A DNA stretch of 10,945 nucleotides, taken from positions 1 through 10,945 of the forward strand of contig DQGU01000145.1 in the NCBI GenBank assembly GCA_003524565.1, read 5' to 3'. The notes beneath the pieces are model-generated. The model did not search any database. It was given only the letters and a program-made list of their open reading frames with translations, and was not told the origin of the DNA. Of the stretch, positions 1 to 6,942 are shown piece by piece (position 1 is the first letter of the stretch; every line of letters starts with the position of its first letter). Made by a program: the position numbers and the translations under genes. Source of the stretch: Rhodospirillaceae bacterium. GTDB lineage: Bacteria; Pseudomonadota; Alphaproteobacteria; Micavibrionales; UBA2020.

Positions 1-862
1 CGTCATCCGCCTGAACGGCAAAGAGGTCAAAGGCCAGCGTAACCTGTCCGAGCATGTGGCCGCTGTCTGGCTCACCCCGCAGATGGACAGAATTTTTACC
101 GAAGGCGCTGCGGCGCGGCGCAAATTCCTCGACCGTCTGGTATTCGCCTATACGCCCGACCATGTTACGCACCTTAATCGTTACGACAAAAACCTGCGCG
201 AAAGGCTGCGGCTGCTCACGGGCATGCGCACGCCGGATGCGCGCTGGCTGGAAACGCTGGAAACGCAAATTGCGGGCGATGCGGTATCGATTGCCGCGGC
301 GCGCGCGCATTTGCTCGCGCGTCTTTCGCACCATCTGGCGGATTTGTCCCGTTTGCAAACGCTTTTCCCCGCGCCTGCTGTACAGCTTGTTTGCGGGATT
401 GCCGGTGCGCTTGAAAATTCCCCCGCGCTCGCGCTTGAACAGGCGCTTGCCGCGCAACTTGCGCGCGCGCGCGCTGTCGATGCCGCCGCAGGGCGCACGT
501 CTATTGGCACGCACCGTGCCGATTTTGCCGTGCGCTACGCCGCCAAGGATATGCCCGCCGACCAATGCTCGACCGGTGAACAAAAAGGCCTTCTGCTTTC
601 CATCGTGCTTGCCCACGCCTTGATGATGAAGGCGGAAAAAGGGTTTGTGCCGCTTTTGCTTCTCGACGAAGTCGCCGCGCATCTGGATGATGACCGCCGT
701 GCGCAGCTGTTTGCACATTTGCAGGCGCTGGGGGCGCAGGTCTGGCTGACGGGCACGGACGCCGCGCTGTTCAGCGCGCTTAAAGATGCGGCAGTTTTTA
801 TGGTGGACGGCGGGCACGCTTACCCGCGGCCTTCCCTTCTGCGTGAAACGGGGCCGCTGTGA
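1..862 (+). CDS. recF: DNA replication and repair protein RecF, 5' truncated by window edge
   Basis: RecF is an SMC-like ABC ATPase that binds DNA at gaps and helps load RecA with RecO and RecR. The reading frame is open from base 2, and 286 residues are visible. The missing N-terminal part, roughly 90-110 residues judged from the usual family length, would carry the Walker A loop. Visible features, numbered from the first codon: the RecF-typical stretch WLTPQMDRIFTEG followed by RRKFLDRLVF near residues 23-48; GTHRADF near 169-175; the ABC signature STGEQKG at 190-196; and Walker B plus D-loop, LLLLDEVAAHLDDDRR, starting near 218. All ATPase motifs expected in this half are intact. The stop TGA at 860-862 overlaps the GTG start of the next gene, which suggests translational coupling. 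gyrB follows on the same strand, as is common near dnaA/dnaN in proteobacteria. Confidence 0.95.
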   Translation, partial: VIRLNGKEVKGQRNLSEHVAAVWLTPQMDRIFTEGAAARRKFLDRLVFAYTPDHVTHLNRYDKNLRERLRLLTGMRTPDARWLETLETQIAGDAVSIAAARAHLLARLSHHLADLSRLQTLFPAPAVQLVCGIAGALENSPALALEQALAAQLARARAVDAAAGRTSIGTHRADFAVRYAAKDMPADQCSTGEQKGLLLSIVLAHALMMKAEKGFVPLLLLDEVAAHLDDDRRAQLFAHLQALGAQVWLTGTDAALFSALKDAAVFMVDGGHAYPRPSLLRETGPL

Positions 863-1839
863 GCCTTGCCATGAGCGTATTTTCCGGCGACGGTTTTAAC
901 AGCTTTATGCTGGGCAGCGGCTGGGCGTGGTTTTCGCTTGTCTCCGCTATTTTTTCCGCGGGTTTTTATCTGGTCAACCAGTATTGGCGCATGCCGGGCG
1001 AGCTTTTGGTTTTTACCATGCGCATCATGATTGTCGTTTTGATGACGCCGTTTGTGCATACGCTTTCGTGGCCGCAAAACCCGTTGTTCTACGCGGCGGT
1101 ACTGGTGACGGTGATGGTGGGGACAAGCTCCGACGTGCGCACCTTCAACGCCAGCGCGAAATTCGGTGCGGGCATGGTGTCGCGCTTGATGCCGGTCACC
1201 GTGCTGGTCGCTTTTTTCCTGTGGTTTGTGTTGCGGCCATCTCTTTTGTTCGAATATCTGGCGCGGCCCTGGCTCACGCTGGGCATTCTCGTCTCGCTCA
1301 GCGCCTGCGTTTATTTCGCTATGCGTCTTAACCGCTGCGAAGTGTCGCGCAGCGCTATGGTCTATATGGCGCCGGCTCTTGCAGGGTACACTATCACGAC
1401 GGTCTTGAACAAATACGCGATGGATTTCGGCGCGGCGGCGGCTGATTTTTCGGGTGTGGTGCTGGGATATATGTATGTGCAATCCCTCATCGCGCTGGTG
1501 CTGGTGGGTCCTTATGTGCTGTGGGTACGGCGCAGCAAGCCCGCGCCGCTGGTGCAAACCGTGCCAACAGTGCCCGCCGCGCCCGCCGTGCGGCTCAAGC
1601 CGTTACTGGCCGCGTCGCTTGCGGCGGCATTGGTCTGGCTCGCGCACATGGTTTTTAAAAACTACGCCATGGCCTATTCCGAAAGCCCGTCCTATCAGGC
1701 GGCCATCAACCTGACCGCGCCCGTGATGATTGCGGGGGTGTACCGCATCGTCGGCCACCGCGAAGAAACCGACGTGCGCGCAGGTATGGGCATCGTTGCG
1801 GCCGCGTTGTTGCTGGTCGTGGTCACGGCATTCAAATAG
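859..1839 (+). CDS. DMT/EamA-like multi-pass membrane permease
   Basis: This is a 326-residue, strongly hydrophobic protein of the inner membrane. By eye it has about ten membrane helices, near residues 18-39, 46-66, 75-97, 110-130, 139-158, 169-190, 197-222, 247-268, 280-300 and 307-324. A proline-rich hydrophilic linker (residues about 226-243) sits between helices seven and eight. Ten helices in two halves, with a C-terminal stretch reading LTAPVMIAGVYRIVG followed by a last hydrophobic helix, resembles the drug/metabolite transporter (EamA) superfamily. The substrate cannot be read from the sequence. The GTG start at 859 overlaps the recF stop (GTGA). An in-frame ATG at 871 is an equally possible start and would shorten the protein by four residues. 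Neither has a convincing Shine-Dalgarno sequence, which fits coupling to recF translation. The DMT family call is pattern recognition, not a search result. Confidence 0.75.
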   Translation: MSLAMSVFSGDGFNSFMLGSGWAWFSLVSAIFSAGFYLVNQYWRMPGELLVFTMRIMIVVLMTPFVHTLSWPQNPLFYAAVLVTVMVGTSSDVRTFNASAKFGAGMVSRLMPVTVLVAFFLWFVLRPSLLFEYLARPWLTLGILVSLSACVYFAMRLNRCEVSRSAMVYMAPALAGYTITTVLNKYAMDFGAAAADFSGVVLGYMYVQSLIALVLVGPYVLWVRRSKPAPLVQTVPTVPAAPAVRLKPLLAASLAAALVWLAHMVFKNYAMAYSESPSYQAAINLTAPVMIAGVYRIVGHREETDVRAGMGIVAAALLLVVVTAFK

Positions 1840-1929
1840 CCGGTGCGGCGGGTTTAGCCGCCCCTTACGCTGCGCGTGCAATATGAAAACAAAAACGAAG
1901 GTTTTTCACGCATTACTGAAAACAAAGCC

Positions 1930-1951
1930 GCCCGAAAACAAAGGGTTTTTT
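1930..1951 (+). terminator. weak candidate intrinsic terminator after the permease gene
   Basis: A GCCC/GGGT stem (three G-C pairs plus one G-T) encloses a nine-base A-rich loop and is followed by a run of T residues at 1946-1951. The stem is short, so this is a marginal terminator. It is, however, the only structure in the 1840-2092 gap with a T-run on the right strand. A GC stem at 1847-1862 has no T tail. Confidence 0.2.
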
Positions 1952-1988
1952 CCGGCGCTCCGCCCGGTGTCAAAAACAATCTAAAACT

Positions 1989-2017
1989 TTGATTTTTTTC
2001 AAAATTAGGCGCATATT
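1989..2017 (+). promoter_or_regulatory. candidate sigma70-type promoter for gyrB
   Basis: TTGATT (1989-1994) is separated by 17 bases from CATATT (2012-2017), each matching four of the six consensus bases. It lies in the most AT-rich part of the window, about 75 bases before the gyrB start. An alternative extended -10-like site with TGC before TAGGGT lies further down, near 2043-2051. Neither is certain. The separation from the permease gene makes an independent gyrB promoter likely. Confidence 0.35.
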
Positions 2018-2079
2018 AGACGTCGATTTTTCCGGCAGATTTTGCTAGGGTTATGAATAGAAAATCATGCACGCATGAC

Positions 2080-2085
2080 AGAGGA
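2080..2085 (+). promoter_or_regulatory. ribosome binding site that decides the gyrB start
   Basis: AGAGGA lies seven bases before the ATG at 2093. The in-frame ATG at 2075 lies upstream of this site and has no purine-rich element of its own, so 2093 is preferred as the start. The alternative would add only six residues (MTEDKH). Confidence 0.7.
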
Positions 2086-2092
2086 TAAACAC

Positions 2093-4531
2093 ATGACCGA
2101 GACGGCCAAAAAGCCCGACAAGCAGGCTGCTGTCGATGATTACGGCGCGGATTCAATCAAAGTCCTGAAGGGGCTCGATGCCGTGCGCAAACGCCCCGGC
2201 ATGTACATCGGCGATACCGATGACGGCACCGGTCTGCACCACATGGTTTACGAAGTCGTCGATAACGCTATCGACGAAGCCCTCGCTGGTTATTGCGACG
2301 GCGTTGACGTGACGCTGAACGCCGACGGTTCGTGCACCGTGCGCGACAACGGCCGCGGCATCCCCGTCGAAATCCACAAAGAAGAAGGCGTCAGCGCGGC
2401 CGAGGTTATCATGACCCAGCTGCACGCAGGCGGCAAATTCGACCAGAACTCCTACAAAGTTTCCGGCGGTCTGCACGGTGTGGGCGTTTCCGTTGTGAAC
2501 GCGCTTTCGAAAACGCTCGACCTGCGCATCTGGCGCGATGGCAAAGAGTGGCACATGCGCTTCATTCACGGCGTGGCCGAAGCGCCGCTGAAACCCGTGG
2601 GTGAATGTGCGAAAGACAAGACGGGCACCGAGGTTACGTTCCTGCCGTCCGAAGAAACGTTCACCATGGTTGAATTCAATTTCACCACGCTGGAACACCG
2701 CCTGCGCGAGCTGGCGTTCTTGAACTCCGGCGTGCGCCTGACGCTTATCGACAACCGCAAAAAAGAAGCCAAGAAAGCGGAATTTCAGTACGAAGGCGGT
2801 CTTATGGCTTTCGTCGGCTTCCTCGACCGCTCCAAAAACGTTTTGCACAAGCCGCCTATCTATGTGAAGGGCGAGCAGGACGGCATCACCGTCGAAGTCG
2901 CTATGGAATGGACGGACGCCTATCACGAAGATACCGTCTGCTTCACCAACAACATCCCCCAGCGCGATGGCGGTACGCACCTCTCCGGTTTCCGCGCCGC
3001 GCTCACCCGCACGATTAACGCCTATGCGGAGCGCACGGGACTTCTTAAAAAAGAAAAAGTCGATTTGACCGGCGAAGACATGCGCGAGGGGTTAACCTGC
3101 GTTGTTTCCGTCAAAGTGCCTGACCCGAAATTCTCCAGCCAGACGAAAGACAAACTGGTTTCCAGCGAAGTGAAACCCGTAGTCGAAAGCGTTCTGGGTC
3201 AGCAGCTGGCTGACTGGTTCGAAGAAAACCCGGGCGAAGCCAAAAAAGTCGTCGGCAAAATCGTGGAGGCGGCGACCGCCCGCGAGGCTGCCCGCAAGGC
3301 GCGTGAACTGACGCGCCGCAAGGGCGTGCTGGACGTATCGTCCCTGCCCGGCAAGCTGGCGGATTGTTCGGAAAAAGACCCTGCCCTTAGCGAGCTTTTC
3401 ATCGTCGAAGGGGACTCGGCCGGTGGCTCCGCCAAACAGGCGCGCAACCGTAAAAATCAGGCTATCCTGCCCCTGCGCGGTAAAATTTTGAACGTGGAGC
3501 GTGCGCGTTTCGACCGTATGCTCGGCTCCGCCGAAATTGGCACCCTGATTACGGCGCTCGGCACCAGCATCGGCGCGGATGAATTCAAGATAGACGATTT
3601 GCGCTATCATAAAATCATCATCATGACTGACGCGGACGTTGACGGGTCCCACATTCGTACGCTTCTGCTCACCTTCTTCTACCGCCAGATGAAAGAAGTC
3701 ATCACGCGCGGGCACCTTTATATCGCCCAGCCGCCGCTTTACAAAGTCAAGCGCGGCAAAGGCAATGAACGCTACGTCAAAAATGATGTCGACCTTGAAG
3801 AATACCTCATCGACAGCGCGATTGAAGATTTGCGCTTCCGCGTTTCAACCGGCGAGATTGTCGCGGGGAATGACCTGAAACGTACGCTCGGCCTTGCGCG
3901 CGCCATCAAACAAAACCTCGACCCGCTTATCGAGCGTATCGGGCATCAGCATGCCGTCGAACAGCTTGCCGCCGCCGGCGGTTTTGACGCAGACAAGCGC
4001 ACGCAGGAAATGGCGACACGCACCGCGCAGCGCCTCGATGCCGTATCGCCGTTTTATGAACGCGGCTGGAAAGGCGATTTGCTTGAAAGCGGCGGCTTTG
4101 TTTTCAGCAAAACCGTACGCGGCGTTGAAACCCGCATCGAAATTTCGACCGACCATCTGAATGGCCACGACGGCCAACGTCTTGCGAAAGCGCAGGAATT
4201 CTTCGCCGAATTCTTTCCCGCTTCCGGCGCGCTGGTGGCGGCCGAAGGTAAAGACTCGGCCGTTCATGGCCCCTATGACCTCTACAGCAAGGTGATTGAA
4301 GCCGCGAAAAAAGGCCTCAGCATCCAGCGTTACAAAGGTCTTGGTGAAATGAACCCCGACCAGCTGTGGGAAACCACGCTCGACCCCGACACGCGCTCTC
4401 TCCTGCAGGTGAAAATCGACAAGGAAGATATGGCGTCGGAGATTTTCTCGACGCTGATGGGCGATATTGTCGAGCCGCGTCGGGACTTCATTCAGGAACA
4501 CGCGCTCGAGGTGCAAAACCTCGACGCCTAA
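2093..4531 (+). CDS. gyrB: DNA gyrase subunit B
   Basis: This is the ATPase subunit of the A2B2 type IIA topoisomerase that introduces negative supercoils. It is 812 residues from the ATG at 2093, normal for proteobacterial GyrB. The GHKL ATPase domain shows VRKRPGMYIG (31-40), the N-box EVVDNAIDEA (54-63) with the Mg-binding Asn, DNGRGIP (85-91), GGKFD (113-117) and the glycine-rich lid GGLHGVGVS (125-133). The transducer region includes QTKDKLVSSEV. The TOPRIM domain shows EGDSAGG (439-445, catalytic Glu439) and DADVDG (513-518, metal-binding aspartates). The C-terminal signature QRYKGLGEMNP is at 745-755 and the tail is FIQEHALEVQNLDA. All key residues are present. GyrB rather than ParE is favoured by the recF neighbourhood and by the long insert between TOPRIM and tail (about 540-720). 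The last 60 bp, including the stop, are duplicated 110 bp downstream. Confidence 0.98.
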   Translation: MTETAKKPDKQAAVDDYGADSIKVLKGLDAVRKRPGMYIGDTDDGTGLHHMVYEVVDNAIDEALAGYCDGVDVTLNADGSCTVRDNGRGIPVEIHKEEGVSAAEVIMTQLHAGGKFDQNSYKVSGGLHGVGVSVVNALSKTLDLRIWRDGKEWHMRFIHGVAEAPLKPVGECAKDKTGTEVTFLPSEETFTMVEFNFTTLEHRLRELAFLNSGVRLTLIDNRKKEAKKAEFQYEGGLMAFVGFLDRSKNVLHKPPIYVKGEQDGITVEVAMEWTDAYHEDTVCFTNNIPQRDGGTHLSGFRAALTRTINAYAERTGLLKKEKVDLTGEDMREGLTCVVSVKVPDPKFSSQTKDKLVSSEVKPVVESVLGQQLADWFEENPGEAKKVVGKIVEAATAREAARKARELTRRKGVLDVSSLPGKLADCSEKDPALSELFIVEGDSAGGSAKQARNRKNQAILPLRGKILNVERARFDRMLGSAEIGTLITALGTSIGADEFKIDDLRYHKIIIMTDADVDGSHIRTLLLTFFYRQMKEVITRGHLYIAQPPLYKVKRGKGNERYVKNDVDLEEYLIDSAIEDLRFRVSTGEIVAGNDLKRTLGLARAIKQNLDPLIERIGHQHAVEQLAAAGGFDADKRTQEMATRTAQRLDAVSPFYERGWKGDLLESGGFVFSKTVRGVETRIEISTDHLNGHDGQRLAKAQEFFAEFFPASGALVAAEGKDSAVHGPYDLYSKVIEAAKKGLSIQRYKGLGEMNPDQLWETTLDPDTRSLLQVKIDKEDMASEIFSTLMGDIVEPRRDFIQEHALEVQNLDA

Positions 4532-4533
4532 AC
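4474..4533 (+). repeat. 60-bp direct repeat, copy 1 (3' end of gyrB)
   Basis: This segment runs from the last codons of gyrB (encoding PRRDFIQEHALEVQNLDA) through the stop codon and two more bases. It matches 4584-4643 at 59 of 60 positions with no gaps. The single difference is G at 4510 versus A at 4620, which is GAG versus GAA for the same Glu. Similarity ends abruptly on both sides. Confidence 0.97.
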
Positions 4534-4567
4534 AACCGCCGAGAGCCGCGGCTCGCATCATTATTTG

Positions 4568-4582
4568 GCGCGCAGCGCGCGC
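4568..4582 (+). other. GC-rich hairpin between the two gyrB-tail copies
   Basis: GCGCGC (4568-4573) and GCGCGC (4577-4582) form a perfect six-pair stem with an AGC loop. It abuts repeat copy 2 directly. A perfect 12-base palindrome, GAGCCGCGGCTC, lies in the same spacer at 4543-4554. Neither is followed by a T-run on either strand, so I do not call an intrinsic terminator. No other terminator for gyrB was found between 4532 and 4668. Confidence 0.5.
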
Positions 4583-4583
4583 G

Positions 4584-4643
4584 GCCGCGTCGGGACTTCA
4601 TTCAGGAACACGCGCTCGAAGTGCAAAACCTCGACGCCTAAAC
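4584..4643 (+). pseudogene. duplicated 3' end of gyrB, copy 2 (gene fragment)
   Basis: This is a second copy of the final 60 bases of gyrB. If read in the same register it encodes the last 18 residues of GyrB and a stop. It lies 110 bp after the first copy, so it is out of frame with the intact gene (110 is not a multiple of three) and has no start or ribosome binding site. It is a non-coding fragment. Possible origins are a scar of an element that integrated at the gyrB 3' end, a tandem duplication whose other part has decayed, or an assembly join between strain variants. The convergent minus-strand gene ends 26 bases further on, at 4669. Confidence 0.85.
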
Positions 4644-4668
4644 GGGCATCGAGGCTTGCTGTGCGCGT

Positions 4669-5502
4669 CTATTCAATTCTAAAAGCAACGCCACATTCGC
4701 GGGTTTGCGTATCGGGTGCATAGGCGTTTTTATTGCCGTCAAAGCAAAGCGGCGAACCGAAGCCGATAACAAACCCCGTGTGCGGCTTTCCGTCATCAAG
4801 CTTTTTGTCCATATAGGCCGCATCCTGCGGGGAAAAGGCCTGCTTGCCCGCAAGATTCATCTCGCCGCCGGCCAGAACATCCGCGCTGACGGCAAAGGCG
4901 TAGTGACCGGAAAGCGGCTGTTTACCTCCTGAAATATGCGTGGGCAGCGTTGCGTTATTCATGTAGCCGACAATAAATCCCGCGCCGCTGCCATCGGCTG
5001 TGGCCGGATGTGTGGTGCCGAAGCTGACGGGGCTTTGCGCATGCAAACCCGCATAACTGACGCCGTCGATAAGGTCGGCGAGCAGCAGATGCGTCCAAAA
5101 CAAAATACTTTCGTCATTCGCGGAAAAAGCCGGAACGCTGACTTGCTGCGGCACGGATTTTTGCAAGCTGGAGGCAAAAAACGGGTCGCCGGCAATACCG
5201 TCACCTGCGCTACTGGCGGGCGCGTTGCAGCCTGCGCCATTTACGCCGGGGCAAGACGGCAAACGCGTGCCCGCATCGGCCAAATCGCCCGGGTAAGCGC
5301 CGTAAAAATCACGAAAGCTCTGGACGGCGGCGGAAAATTTGCGCACCTGACGCATGACGGCCTTGAGGTCTTCGCGTTCTTCCGGCTTTGCTTGGCTTTG
5401 GGCCTGTGTTTGTACCTGTGGCGCGGGTTCTTGCTGCGCGTGGGCAGACGATGCGATAAGAAAAACGCCGCAAAGTGCGGATAAGGTGAGCGTGGTTTTC
5501 AT
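4669..5502 (-). CDS. Sec-exported protein with a pilin-like (pseudopilin-type) domain
   Basis: The protein has 277 residues. Residues 1-22 form a classical signal peptide: KTT, a hydrophobic core, then AHA before QQ. Cleavage there would release a periplasmic or secreted protein. A Gln-rich linker (23-40) precedes a helix (about 42-66) ending in FRDFYGAYPGDLADA (63-77). Later come ESILFWTHLLLADLIDG (131-147) and AAYMDKKLDDGKPHTG (228-243). These three blocks, in this order, match my recollection of the globular part of prepilin-type 'type II secretion system' proteins of some alphaproteobacteria. Those normally begin with a cleaved, methylated FTLxE prepilin helix, which is absent here. The mature part has four cysteines (84, 92, 253, 270), enough for two disulfides. 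AAAGG lies five bases before the ATG. The gene follows the 5526-6389 gene by 23 bases, so it is probably co-transcribed. The pilin assignment is motif recognition; its function is unknown. Confidence 0.75.
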   Translation of the reverse strand: MKTTLTLSALCGVFLIASSAHAQQEPAPQVQTQAQSQAKPEEREDLKAVMRQVRKFSAAVQSFRDFYGAYPGDLADAGTRLPSCPGVNGAGCNAPASSAGDGIAGDPFFASSLQKSVPQQVSVPAFSANDESILFWTHLLLADLIDGVSYAGLHAQSPVSFGTTHPATADGSGAGFIVGYMNNATLPTHISGGKQPLSGHYAFAVSADVLAGGEMNLAGKQAFSPQDAAYMDKKLDDGKPHTGFVIGFGSPLCFDGNKNAYAPDTQTRECGVAFRIE

Positions 5503-5525
5503 GTTGGCCTTTACGAAGAAAAAAG

Positions 5526-6389
5526 TCAGAAATCCGCCTTGGGGGCGGCGCCGCCGATGGTGGCGGCAACGGGTTTGATGCGTTGGTGGGCGGCGGTAAT
5601 CAGGCTATCAAACGCTTTGGTTTTGATACCCAGCGTACCCGCGGCGCGGCTGAGGCTGTCCAGAAGCTCTGTTTTAAGTTCATCAATACAAGCCGACATT
5701 TCGCCGCGCTGCGCCGATAACCGCCGGCGCGCATCGCTGAATTTGGCGTTATTGGCGCCGCTAAACTCCGGGCCGAACTTGCCGAATTTTACATCCGCTG
5801 CATCGTCAAAGCGTGCGTCGCGCAGGGCGGATTTTTCAAGCGTATCATTAAACGCGGCAATCGCTGTGCTGGCGGTGTTCAAGCTGCGCGCGCTGTTCTG
5901 GCAGCGCTGCAGGGCGTTGAAGTAGTATTTATTGTTCGCCCATTGAATATTGTTCGCGGCCTGTTCGCACGAAATGATGGCTGTATCCGATGCGCGGCGC
6001 GCGTGCAGGCCTGTATCCAGCGCCTCTTGCAGCTGCGCAATTTTGACAGCTTCAGCGGGCGCGCTTTTTTCAAGCGCGGGCGTTATCTGCGCGGCAAGGC
6101 GCGATGTGGTTTCGGTGATAAAACTGTCGAGCGTGAATTGTTCCCGCTGCATGTCGAGTTTGGCGAGGTCTTGCTTGTAAAGCAAAACCGGCGCGCGGAA
6201 CGCATAGCCGAAAGCCTTGCGCAGATAACCGCCGGCGCGCGCGGCGATGCCGCCTTCGGGTACGGGTGTTTTTAAATCTTCCAGCTTTTGGGCGGCGGCC
6301 ATATAGGCGCCGCGCGTTTCAACCGCCCGCTGCTGCAAGGGGCCGATTCGCTCATGCCATTGTTCTATAACGGTATTTACCTGTTCCAT
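5526..6389 (-). CDS. hypothetical helical cytoplasmic protein
   Basis: I do not recognise this 287-residue protein. It has no signal peptide and no membrane helix. It looks almost entirely alpha-helical, rich in Ala, Gln, Lys and Glu, with likely amphipathic or coiled-coil stretches near 1-40, 72-135 and 215-272. A glycine- and phenylalanine-containing break lies near 198-215 (KFGKFGPEFSG). There are three cysteines, at 141, 163 and 234. The ATG at 6389 follows a purine-rich stretch (CAGGGGC) set very close, so the start is uncertain. A TATACT -10-like hexamer on this strand (6419-6424) lacks a good -35. The gene sits 63 bases after the CYTH gene and 23 bases before the secreted pilin-like gene, so a functional link with the latter is possible but only inferred from position. 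Confidence 0.7.
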   Translation of the reverse strand: MEQVNTVIEQWHERIGPLQQRAVETRGAYMAAAQKLEDLKTPVPEGGIAARAGGYLRKAFGYAFRAPVLLYKQDLAKLDMQREQFTLDSFITETTSRLAAQITPALEKSAPAEAVKIAQLQEALDTGLHARRASDTAIISCEQAANNIQWANNKYYFNALQRCQNSARSLNTASTAIAAFNDTLEKSALRDARFDDAADVKFGKFGPEFSGANNAKFSDARRRLSAQRGEMSACIDELKTELLDSLSRAAGTLGIKTKAFDSLITAAHQRIKPVAATIGGAAPKADF

Positions 6390-6452
6390 GCCCCTGCGCC
6401 ATCAAAGCTTATGAGCACAGTATAACGCCCGCAGGTGAACAATATGTTAAAA

Positions 6453-6935
6453 TCAGGGCTTCGGCCAGCTGCGATAAGGCGTCACGGAAAGACTGGCGTT
6501 TTTATAGCGGTGGTCGTCGGTGACTTCTTGTCCCAGCCAGTCTGGCTTGTCGAAGTGCTCGCCGCTATGCGTCAGCTCGATTTCGGCAACGGTCAGTCCC
6601 TCGTTCTCGCCGCCAAAAACATCGACTTCGAAAACTTTGCCGCCATGCGGCACGCGGTATCTGGTTTTATCAATTGCGCCGGGAAGGCAAAGCTTCAGCA
6701 GAGCCTCCGCCTCGGCTTTGGGAATGGCATATTCAAATTCAGGCGTCTCCAGCGGCGCGTCATCGGGTGCCCGGCCTTTGATAGTCAAAAACGCTTTGTC
6801 CCCCGCGATGCGCACGCGCACGGTGCGCTCCGGCTCGCGCGACAAATAGGCCTGCGCGTAACGCGTGCAGTCTTCGGCGTTTTCGCGCCAGCTGTCGTTT
6901 ATCACCAGGAATTTGCGTTCAATCTCGACGGGCAT
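6453..6935 (-). CDS. CYTH domain protein, probable inorganic triphosphatase
   Basis: This 160-residue protein belongs to the CYTH (triphosphate tunnel metalloenzyme) family. These enzymes form a beta-barrel tunnel that binds triphosphate with basic residues and Mg with acidic ones. The diagnostic N-terminal motif EIERKFL is at 4-10 (Glu4, Glu6, Lys8). Further conserved pairs are VRVRI (39-43), LTIKG (50-54), EFEY (66-69), KTRYRV (90-95), FEVDVF (102-107), AEIEL (117-121) and HRYKNASLS near the end. The short single-domain length matches bacterial tripolyphosphatase-type members. Adenylate cyclase or thiamine triphosphatase activity is less likely but cannot be excluded. The ATG at 6935 is chosen because the ExERK motif normally follows the start directly. 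Longer in-frame starts would run back inside the thymidine kinase gene, which ends only seven bases upstream. The close spacing indicates co-transcription with tdk. Confidence 0.9.
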   Translation of the reverse strand: MPVEIERKFLVINDSWRENAEDCTRYAQAYLSREPERTVRVRIAGDKAFLTIKGRAPDDAPLETPEFEYAIPKAEAEALLKLCLPGAIDKTRYRVPHGGKVFEVDVFGGENEGLTVAEIELTHSGEHFDKPDWLGQEVTDDHRYKNASLSVTPYRSWPKP

Positions 6936-6942
6936 TTCCGGC

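Noticed and set aside
467..475. Alternating GC run inside recF
   Set aside because: It encodes Ala/Arg codons in a helical stretch of RecF and is explained by codon use.
820..1557. 245-residue open frame on the - strand opposite the permease
   Set aside because: The translation is dominated by His, Arg and Gln. The + strand frame gives a clean 10-helix membrane protein coupled to recF.
2153..2980. 275-residue open frame on the - strand inside gyrB
   Set aside because: It lies wholly within the intact gyrB and shows no independent signals.
4366..4641. Open frame ending in the second gyrB tail
   Set aside because: Most of it is gyrB read in another frame. It reaches the duplicated tail only because the 110-bp offset shifts the register.
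4936..5484. 182-residue open frame on the + strand opposite the pilin-like gene
   Set aside because: The minus-strand frame has a signal peptide, a ribosome binding site and family-like motifs. The plus frame has none.
6410..6420. 11-mer TATGAGCACAG shared with 10584-10594
   Set aside because: The match does not extend to either side and the contexts are unrelated (an intergenic gap versus a gene start). It is probably coincidence.
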